Assembly: GCA_035528235.1 (NCBI GenBank) | Contig: DATKZB010000164.1 | Span: 1 to 6,566, forward strand | Length of the DNA: 6,566 nucleotides | From: DATKZB01 sp035528235 | Lineage (GTDB): Bacteria; Planctomycetota; Phycisphaerae; FEN-1346 | Direction of reading: 5' to 3' | Part shown: positions 1 through 5,900 of the stretch, in pieces | Layout of the letters: the number at the start of each line of letters is the position of its first letter | How positions within the stretch are numbered: position 1 is the stretch's first letter | Notes under the pieces: generated by a model | Told to the model about the DNA's origin: nothing | Database searches by the model: none | What the model saw: the letters and a program-made list of their open reading frames with translations, nothing else | Translations under genes and position numbers: made by a program

Positions 1-530
1 GTGTCGTACCCGTTTCGGACCTGGGCCAGGCCCGTGATGCCCGGCCGGACGGCCAGCCGCTTGCGGATGTCGGGGTACACGGACTCCAACTTCTCGATGA
101 TCTCGGGCCGCTCCGGCCGAGGACCCACCAGCGACATGTCGCCCCGGATGACATTGATGAGTTGGGGCAGTTCGTCCATGTGGCTGCGGCGCATCCAGCG
201 GCAGGCGGGAACGACGCGGGGGTCTTTGTCCTCGGCCCAGACCGCGCCGGTTGCCGACTCTGCGTTAATATACATTGTGCGCAGTTTGTACATCTTGAAC
301 AGCTTGCCGCCCTGCCCGACCCGAGATTGTGTGAAGAAAGCCGGCCCTTTGCTCGACAACTTGACGATAGTCGCACACATCGCCAGGACCGGCAGCGACA
401 GGACGAAGGCCAGAAAACCAAGGACAATGTCAACCACTTCCTTGGCCAGGAAGAAGTATCGGCGTGCCAGTTGGGTCATGAGGCCGAACAAACCGACCCC
501 CACCCCGATCATGGTAATTGGTTCCGGCAT
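1..530 (-). CDS. Membrane-bound bacterial sugar-1-phosphate transferase (initiating phosphoglycosyltransferase), partial, C-terminus off the left edge
   Basis: Read right to left, this gives 176 complete codons and leaves the window before a stop. By family, the enzyme moves a sugar-1-phosphate from a nucleotide sugar to undecaprenyl phosphate on the inner membrane, the first step of exopolysaccharide assembly. Seen directly: a hydrophobic segment at about residues 31-57 with an internal Ser-Leu-Pro, as in the re-entrant helix of monotopic transferases; the following GPAFFTQSRVGQGG block; KMYKLRTM; the acidic catalytic pair D119-E120 in MDELPQLINVIRGDMSLVG; PRPERPE; and RLAVRPGITGLAQV near the window edge. 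It is the short form, without the multi-spanning N-terminal domain of PssY/WcaJ-type enzymes. The start is ATG 530 because GGAAGGG ends 9 nt upstream; an in-frame ATG at 536 leaves only 3 nt. The gene diverges from the exosortase operon. The sugar specificity cannot be read from the sequence. Confidence 0.93.
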   Translation of the reverse strand, partial: MPEPITMIGVGVGLFGLMTQLARRYFFLAKEVVDIVLGFLAFVLSLPVLAMCATIVKLSSKGPAFFTQSRVGQGGKLFKMYKLRTMYINAESATGAVWAEDKDPRVVPACRWMRRSHMDELPQLINVIRGDMSLVGPRPERPEIIEKLESVYPDIRKRLAVRPGITGLAQVRNGYD

Positions 531-539
531 TGTCATCGT

Positions 540-546
540 CCCTTCC
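540..546 (-). promoter_or_regulatory. Ribosome binding site of the sugar transferase gene
   Basis: The minus strand reads GGAAGGG here. It lies 9 nt before ATG 530 but only 3 nt before ATG 536, so it favours the second ATG as the start. It is also the site that the loop of the neighbouring small RNA candidate could pair with over six bases. Confidence 0.6.
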
Positions 547-581
547 GGGGCATCCCTGGGCACGGGATGTCCACAGCCACC

Positions 582-611
582 TTGACTCAGGGACGATGCG
601 CCGCATATAAT
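582..611 (+). promoter_or_regulatory. Near-consensus sigma70-type promoter directed away from the sugar transferase gene
   Basis: A -35 box TTGACT (582-587, five of six consensus bases) and a perfect -10 box TATAAT (606-611) are separated by 18 nt. Transcription would start near 618 on the plus strand. No plausible coding sequence follows; an intrinsic terminator appears within 100 nt, so the promoter appears to serve a short RNA. The boxes are seen directly; activity is inferred. Confidence 0.72.
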
Positions 612-617
612 GATAGC

Positions 618-714
618 GCAAAGGCGGGCGAAGGCGCACTTCTGGCCGGCGCACCGTCCCGGGTGGATCAGCCTTCCTGCCCAAGGTCAAGCGCTGATCC
701 GCCCTATTTTTTTT
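618..714 (+). ncRNA. Candidate small RNA of about 97 nt
   Basis: The interval is bounded by a near-consensus promoter (start near 618) and a strong intrinsic terminator (T-run ends at 714). A short hairpin, GAAG-GCGCA-CUUC, can form in the 5' half, and the 3' half is the terminator stem with a 20-nt loop. The loop side carries CCUUCC (672-677), complementary to the GGAAGG ribosome binding site of the divergent sugar transferase gene. I do not recognise a known family: the signal recognition particle RNA motif (GGAAGCAG) is absent, and no riboswitch core I know is visible. No reading frame with a ribosome binding site lies inside. It could instead be the terminated leader of a longer plus-strand transcript. 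Confidence 0.55.
661..714 (+). terminator. Strong Rho-independent terminator
   Basis: The arms GGGTGGATCAGC (661-672) and GCTGATCCGCCC (693-704) pair over 12 positions with a single G-U wobble. A 20-nt loop separates them, and a run of eight T (707-714) follows after TAT/TA spacing. The T-run is only on the plus-strand side, so it acts rightward. It would end the RNA starting near 618 and shield the downstream region from that promoter. Confidence 0.82.
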
Positions 715-845
715 GTCCTGCTTCCGCCGCGAGTGAACCGCCGCTCTTTCCTACGGGTTGCGTCTTACCCTTGTTTCCCCAATTGCCGGGGCCCATCTGC
801 TTGCGGCCGAACGGCGGTCTCACTCTCTGAATGCTCTCTATGCAT
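715..845. other. Gap between two convergent terminators, nothing recognised
   Basis: This stretch lies between the rightward terminator ending at 714 and the leftward terminator ending near 848. I see no credible coding frame with a ribosome binding site, no tRNA, no insertion sequence ends and no clear repeat. Short GC-rich self-complementary bits, such as GCCG-AA-CGGC, are at chance level for this composition. Confidence 0.5.
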
Positions 846-847
846 AC

Positions 848-871
848 AAGAAAGGGCTGACAGGTCAGCCC
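848..871 (-). terminator. Rho-independent terminator, leftward
   Basis: On the minus strand a perfect stem GGGCTGA / TCAGCCC with a CCTG tetraloop is followed directly by TTTCTT. Arms lie at 865-871 and 854-860; the T-rich tail is 853-848. The plus-strand flank has no T-run, so the direction is leftward. It lies about 190 nt downstream of the minus-strand promoter at 1075-1047 and about 320 nt upstream of the sugar transferase start. Confidence 0.65.
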
Positions 872-1040
872 CGATATTCATCACAGTTATGGGTGAATAC
901 GCTACCCCTCACGTCGCCCAGACCGGCCCCGAATGCACCCTTACCGACTGGGTTTGCAGCCCCTGAACGGGAAGATAGTCTGTCGCAGCGTCGTTTGCGC
1001 ACCTAGATACTCCCCCCAAGCCAGCAAGCACAAGGGCAAG
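848..1040 (-). ncRNA. Candidate structured RNA of about 190 nt, free-standing or an attenuated leader
   Basis: A near-perfect promoter (1075-1047) sets a start near 1040, and a hairpin with a T-rich tail (871-848) sets an end. Between them, helices are visible on the minus strand. CCCAGTCGG (952-944) pairs with CCGG-T-CTGGG (926-917) over nine pairs with one bulge. TATTCA (899-894) pairs with TGAATA (880-875) around a 13-nt loop. The 5' end carries repeated GCTTG words. The length resembles 6S RNA, but the closing stem joining both ends that defines 6S is not apparent. I found no c-di-GMP, TPP or cobalamin riboswitch core. The next gene on this strand is the sugar transferase, so this could be its regulated leader. 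Whether it is free-standing is open. Confidence 0.5.
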
Positions 1041-1046
1041 CCATTC

Positions 1047-1075
1047 ATTCTAACCCATAAACCGGGCCTTGTCAA
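1047..1075 (-). promoter_or_regulatory. Near-perfect sigma70-type promoter, leftward
   Basis: On the minus strand a perfect -35 box TTGACA (1075-1070) and a -10 box TAGAAT (1052-1047, five of six) are separated by the ideal 17 nt. The expected start is near 1040. It is the best promoter in the window and is not followed by a credible reading frame before the terminator at 871-848. It could feed a free RNA or, on read-through, the sugar transferase gene. Confidence 0.75.
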
Positions 1076-1085
1076 ATTCCTGGAC

Positions 1086-1097
1086 CAGAAATTTCTG
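1086..1097. promoter_or_regulatory. 12-bp perfect palindrome upstream of the leftward promoter, possible operator
   Basis: CAGAAATTTCTG is a perfect inverted repeat. Its centre lies about 51 bases upstream of the inferred start near 1040, just outside the -35 box, where a dimeric activator could bind. Its AT-rich core stands out in a GC-rich region. No regulator is known for it from the window, and a single palindrome can arise by chance. Confidence 0.3.
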
Positions 1098-1229
1098 CAT
1101 CCCATGCTGGGGTCGGCCTCAAGACCGCCCCCCATGTCATGTCGTTCTCACGTGCCACGGATGCTCGCGACAACCCCCCGCAAGGATTCCATGGGCTCGC
1201 ACCCCCGGCGGCTCCGCCTTGATGCTTTC

Positions 1230-1257
1230 TTGCAGAAGCCCTGAATTGGAGTATAAT
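1230..1257 (+). promoter_or_regulatory. Promoter of the exosortase-TPR operon
   Basis: A perfect TATAAT (1252-1257) lies 16 nt after a weak -35 box TTGCAG (1230-1235, three of six). The start would be near 1264, giving a leader of about 30 nt before the exosortase ribosome binding site and start codon. The poor -35 box suggests a weak or activator-dependent promoter. I looked for a sigma54 -24/-12 signature, which controls some PEP-CTERM loci, and did not find one. Confidence 0.55.
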
Positions 1258-1275
1258 AGCCAAGCACGTTCGTCC

Positions 1276-1281
1276 GGGAGG
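1276..1281 (+). promoter_or_regulatory. Ribosome binding site of the exosortase gene
   Basis: GGGAGG lies 12 nt before GTG 1294 and 18 nt before ATG 1300. The spacing is long but clearly favours GTG 1294. It excludes the much longer open frame that begins at 1069, which would cover the promoter. Confidence 0.5.
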
Positions 1282-1293
1282 CGCAGCGCAATA

Positions 1294-2928
1294 GTGGAAA
1301 TGCCGACACAGACCGACAAGCCGCGGTGGTCCCGGTGGATGCCCTGGCTGATGCTGGGGGCCGGCCTGGCGGCCGCCTACGCCCTCAACTTCTACGAGAT
1401 GTGGGTGCGGTGGTTCCCGGCGTGGCGGCGGACCAACCTCGGGCTGTACGACCGGATTATGGAGGGCGAGAGTTACTACACCCACGGCCCCCTGGTGCCG
1501 GTCGTCAGTCTCATCATCGCGATCCTGCTCATCCGGCACACGCGCATCCAGGTGCGTCGCAGCCCGGTACTGGGTACGGTGGTTCTCGTCGGCAGCCTCC
1601 TTCTGCACCTGGTGGCGTGCCTGGCGCGGGTCAACTTCGCCAGCGGCTTCAGCCTGATCGGCGTCCTGGCGGGCCTGGTGCTCTTGCTCTGGGGCAGGAC
1701 GGCGCTCGGGCGTCTGTGGTTCCCGATCGCGTTCCTGGTCTTCATGGTGCCCCTGCCGGAGGTCAGCATCGCGCAACTCAATTTCCGGCTGAAGATGGTG
1801 GCCGCCGACACGGGGGTGCGCCTGGCCAACCTCATCGGCATCGTGGCCGAGCGGTCCGGCAACCAGGTCTTCCTGGAGGGCGACAAGCAACTGGTCATCG
1901 CCAACGTGTGCAACGGCCTGCGGACGCTGATCAGCCTGCTGGCGTTCGGCGCCATCTACACGTACGTCTGCAAACTCCGCGGCCTGTGGCGGATCGGCCT
2001 GTTCGCCATGGCGGTGCCCGTGGCCGTGACCAGCAACTCGCTCCGCATCCTCGGCCTCATCTTCGTGGCCGACGTCTGGGACACCCGGACCGCCACGGGG
2101 GCCTTTCACGACATCTCCGGCCTGATGATCTACCTGGTGGCCTTCGCGCTGATGTTCTCCCTGGAGCGCCTGATCCTCGGCGCCCGGCAGTGGGCCGGCA
2201 GGCCCGCCACCGTCCTGCCGCTGCTCCACGGCGTCGGGCGCGACGCCCAGGATGAGGACCAGTGGCCGCGGCTGGTCGGGGCCGGCCGGGGTGCGGCCAC
2301 GTGGGCGGCCGTCGGCCTCGTTCTCGCGACGGCGGCCGGGGCCATCTGGCTGAGCCGGTCGGTGCCGTCCACCTGGAACGGACAGATGGCCCGCGGCGCC
2401 CTGCCGGCCGAAATGGACGTCGACGGGAAACGCCTCACCAGTTACGACCTCGAGATGGACGAGGCCACGCTGACCATCCTGGAGACGCGCGACTACCTGC
2501 GCCGCCGGTACGTGGTCGCCGGGGCCCCGCCCCTGGACTTCTGCATCATCTTCAGTGAGGACAACCGCAAGGGTACCCACCCGCCCGACCTGTGCCTGGA
2601 AGGCGGAGGCCAGGAGATCATCGCGACGGGCGACGTCGCCATCGCCGGCGTCGAGGGCCGAGGCACGGTCCCCTGCCGCGAGATCATCCTCCAGTCCGGC
2701 ACGTCCCGGCTATACTTCCTGTACACCTACCGCTGCGGCGACACGTACACGCGGAGTTTCTGGATGCAGCAGCTTACCATCCTGGCCAACGGCCTTTTGA
2801 GCCGCAACGCCAGCGGGGCCCTGATCCGGGTCTCGACGCCGGTCGGCCGCGACGTGGACGAAGCCCGGCAACGGTGCATGCGGTTCCTGGGCGCGGCAAT
2901 CCCGCACCTGGACCGCGCGCTGCCCTGA
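1294..2928 (+). CDS. Exosortase with fused C-terminal EpsI-type (DUF3485) domain
   Basis: A 544-residue inner-membrane protein. Exosortases are sortase-like thiol transpeptidases that recognise C-terminal PEP-CTERM-type tags on exported proteins. Residues 1-300 carry about eight membrane segments (roughly 15-34, 66-81, 92-109, 116-134, 141-155, 205-226, 231-260, 275-293). The conserved THGPLVP entry and MVPLPE are present. All three catalytic residues are in family context: C206 in NVCNGLRTL, R251 in SNSLRILG and H272 in GAFHDISG. A further membrane segment at about 336-356 leads into an extracytoplasmic EpsI domain with HPPDLCLEGGG (H429 to C434). EpsI is often a separate gene; fused forms occur, including some XrtD-type proteins. 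I do not assign a numbered subfamily. The residue after the catalytic Cys is Asn rather than the common Ser. The start is GTG 1294, chosen from the ribosome binding site; ATG 1300 is the alternative. The TPR gene follows after 17 nt. No target protein is in the window. Confidence 0.93.
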   Translation: MEMPTQTDKPRWSRWMPWLMLGAGLAAAYALNFYEMWVRWFPAWRRTNLGLYDRIMEGESYYTHGPLVPVVSLIIAILLIRHTRIQVRRSPVLGTVVLVGSLLLHLVACLARVNFASGFSLIGVLAGLVLLLWGRTALGRLWFPIAFLVFMVPLPEVSIAQLNFRLKMVAADTGVRLANLIGIVAERSGNQVFLEGDKQLVIANVCNGLRTLISLLAFGAIYTYVCKLRGLWRIGLFAMAVPVAVTSNSLRILGLIFVADVWDTRTATGAFHDISGLMIYLVAFALMFSLERLILGARQWAGRPATVLPLLHGVGRDAQDEDQWPRLVGAGRGAATWAAVGLVLATAAGAIWLSRSVPSTWNGQMARGALPAEMDVDGKRLTSYDLEMDEATLTILETRDYLRRRYVVAGAPPLDFCIIFSEDNRKGTHPPDLCLEGGGQEIIATGDVAIAGVEGRGTVPCREIILQSGTSRLYFLYTYRCGDTYTRSFWMQQLTILANGLLSRNASGALIRVSTPVGRDVDEARQRCMRFLGAAIPHLDRALP

Positions 2929-2931
2929 CGA

Positions 2932-2937
2932 AGGAGA
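2932..2937 (+). promoter_or_regulatory. Ribosome binding site of the TPR gene
   Basis: AGGAGA lies 8 nt before ATG 2946, an ideal spacing, and within the 17-nt gap after the exosortase stop. It fixes the TPR start and supports co-translation from one operon mRNA, since no room for a separate promoter remains. Confidence 0.75.
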
Positions 2938-2945
2938 GACTCGCG

Positions 2946-5900
2946 ATGCGACGAATCATCCTGGTCCTGATTATTGCGGGCATCCTCGCCGCCGCCATCG
3001 GCGGCCTGGTCTTGTATTTCCACCGCAACAGCGGCGCGAAACTGCTGGCCCGCGCCGAACTGGCCCTTCGAGCCAGGAACTTCGACCGTGCGCTCGAACT
3101 GGCCGCCAGTTACGCCGCCGCCAACCCCGACGACTGGCGCGGGCCCTACTTCCAGGCGCGGGCCCACATCTCGCTCGGCCGGTACGACGAAGCCCGCACG
3201 CTGCTCGACCAGGCCGCCAAGGCGGCCCCGGGCGAGGCCACCGTCCTCATGACCCGGGCCGACACCTTCGCCCATCCCGCCCGACAGACGCTGGCCGCCA
3301 GCGACCCCGATCTTCGGCCGGACGTCCTGCGGACGGCCATCGAGCAACTCGGCCAGGCCAAGGCCGCTCTCGAGAACGCCACGGCCCCCGACGAGGACGT
3401 GGCGACGGAAATCGCCGAGGCCATCGGACTGGTTGAAATCGACATCGGCTATGCCCACAGAAGACTGGGTCTGCGCCTCCAGAAGGAGGCCGACGTCGCG
3501 GCCGCCGGAGGCGCCGGCGACCAGGCCAGCGCCAAGACCAAGGCGAGCGAGGCGGCCATGCAGGAGGCGGCCCGTCAACTCCAGGACGCCGCCGGCCGCC
3601 TTCTGGCGGTCGCCAAGAAGGACGCCCAGCGCGCAGCCGACCAGCCCGCCTGGCCCAGGGCCGCCAACGCCCTCGTCCAATTGTGCATCGGCGAAGTGCG
3701 GGATCCCCGAAGAAGCCCCGACGACCGGCAGGCCTTCCAGACCGTCCTGGCCGAGGCCCGCCAGGCCATCCTGTCGATGAAGGACCCGCCGCCGGTCGCC
3801 GCGATGCTGCTCGTCACCCAGCAGGTCGTCGCGGCCGGTCTGGAAGACATCTCCCCGGCCGGACGCCAGGAGGTGATGGGGGCCTGCGAGGCCCTCGACG
3901 ACATCCTCAAGCGCCATCCCGACGACCCCGACGCCCCCCAGATTCGGCTCGCGCGGGCCGAGATGGCGCTGAGGCTGGGCGACGTCGCCAAGACCGAGGA
4001 AATCTGCAAGGCCGTCCTCCAGGTCGACCCGCGCCAACGCCAGGCCAGGCTGCTGCTGGCCGTGGCCATGTTGAGCCGCGGCAACGTCGCCGAGGCCGAG
4101 AAAGACCTGTTCGCCCTCCGGACCGACTTCCCCGGCTCGCCCGCCGCCCAGTACGCCTTCGCCCAGGCCGCCATGAAGTCCGGCAAGGACGAACTCGCCA
4201 AGGAGGCCCTGCGGAAGGTCACGGAACTCGACCCCACCCACGCCGGCGCCCGCCAAGCCCTGGCCGCCAGCCTGCTCCGCGACGGATTCTACGACCAGGC
4301 GTTCTCCGAAGCCAAGGCCCTCTACGACGCCCACCCCGACAGCCCGGTCGCCATCGGGCTGCTCGTCGAGACGGCCGCACGCACCGACCAGTCCGGCGTC
4401 GCCCTCCAGGCCATCGAGACCGCCCAGAAACAGTTCCCCGACCGGCCCGTCGTCCAACTGGCCATCGCCCAGGGATACCGGACGCTGGGCAACATCGAGG
4501 CCTCGCGCGCCGCCGCCGCCAAGGCCGCCGAGGCCAAGGCCACCTCCCTCAGCGAACACCTTGCCGTGGCCGAGGCCATGGTCTACCTGGGCAAGACGGC
4601 CGAGGCCGAAACGATGCTCAGCGAAACCATCACCGCCTATCCCGAGTCCAGCGCGCCCCACTACCAACTGGGCGCCCTGTACCAGCAGACCGGCCGCGCC
4701 ATGCAAGCCATCGAGCAGTACCAGGCCGCCGTCCGGCTGACACCGCAGAACACCACCTACCGCATGACCCTGGGCCGCGCGCTGTTCGACGCCGGCCTCC
4801 TCGACGAGGCCGACGTCGAGGTCCGACAGGTCCTGAGCGTCGACCCGTCGCACGCCCAGGCCGGCCTCGTGGCCACGCAGATCAAGATCCTCCGCGGCGA
4901 ACCCGTGGCGGCCGATGAACTCCAGCCCGCCACGGTGGCCGGCAAACAGCAGGGGCTCGCCCTGGCGCTCGCCTACCTCAATCACGCCGAGCCCCAGCGA
5001 TGCCTCGAGGTGTGCCAGGCCGTCCTCAAGGAGAATCCCGACGACCTCGACGCCCGCCTCGTCCTCGGCCAGGCCCACCTCGCCCTGAACCAGCCGGACC
5101 AGTGCATCGAGCAGTGGACCGGCATCATCAAGAAGGACCCCCAGCGGCTGGTCATCTACCGCGCCCTGGCCGGCGTGCTGATCCGGCAGAAGACCCCCGC
5201 CGAGGTCGAGGCCTTCCTGACCGCCATTCCCGGGACGGGCCCCAACCAGATCGACTCCGCCATGGCCTGGCTGTACCAGCAGAAGCGCGACTTCGCCGCC
5301 GCCGCCGACGTCTACGGCCGACTGGCCGACCGCGACACCGCCCCCCAGGACCTGCGGTACCTGGCGCGGCTGGACCGGGCCCGATGCCTCGCCCAGGCCG
5401 GTCAGACCGACGAGGCCATCCAGGAACTCGCCCGCCTGCCCGACAAAGACCCGTGGCGCAACCGGGCCCTGCTCGGCAAGGTCGTCATCCTGGCGGGGGC
5501 CAACCGCATCCAGGAGACCGGCCCGATCCTCGAGGAACTCCAAGCCGCCGCCGTCAAGACCGCCGACGTCGAGTCGCTCGGCCGCATCGGCTCGTTCTAC
5601 CTCCAGACCCGTCAGTTCGACAAGGCCGTCACGGTCTCCGAGGAGTTGGAGCGCCTCGTCCCGAAAGACTCCCGGCCCTGCCTGCTCCGTGCGGGCGCCC
5701 TGACGGCGCTCGGCCGCACCGCGGACGCCGTCGACGCCTACCGCCAGGCCGTGGCCCGACAGCCCGGCAACTTCGCCAGCCACATCCGGCTCGTCCGGGC
5801 GCTCGACGCCGCGCAGCAACCCAAGGAGGCCCTGGAGGCGCTGGCGGAACTCGGGGCCCGTGGCGACACCGCCAAGGCCCTGGCTGCCTTTGAGCGGGGC

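Noticed and set aside
1..585. A plus-strand frame of 194 codons at the left edge
   Set aside because: The minus strand of the same stretch encodes an unmistakable sugar transferase; the plus frame shows no recognisable motif and no ribosome binding site.
848..1040. 6S RNA or c-di-GMP riboswitch identity for the minus-strand RNA
   Set aside because: The length suits 6S RNA, but no long closing stem joins the two ends, and the conserved c-di-GMP core words are absent. No family name is supported.
941..1135. Small minus-strand frame of 64 codons
   Set aside because: Its start lies upstream of the strong leftward promoter, and the internal ATG at the -10 box has no leader or ribosome binding site. 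The stretch is better explained as a structured RNA.
1140..1156. Possible sigma54 site on the minus strand (TGGCAC)
   Set aside because: The -24-like TGGCAC is present, but the -12 position lacks the needed GC, and it points away from the exosortase operon.
1207..1218. GGCGG-CT-CCGCC inverted repeat before the exosortase promoter
   Set aside because: The stem is short with a two-base loop and no clean T-run; it is likely chance in GC-rich sequence.
933..1244. Small plus-strand frame of 103 codons in the intergenic region
   Set aside because: No ribosome binding site, no recognisable motif, rich in Pro and Arg, and it overlaps the minus-strand promoter and RNA unit.
1069..1293. N-terminal extension of the exosortase frame back to ATG 1069
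   Set aside because: The extension covers the TATAAT promoter and the GGGAGG ribosome binding site, and its residues do not resemble an exosortase N-terminus.
1072..2580. A 502-codon minus-strand frame opposite the exosortase gene
   Set aside because: Its composition (Gln, His, Pro, Arg and Asp rich, no hydrophobic pattern) is typical of a shadow frame, and it lies opposite a gene with an intact catalytic triad.
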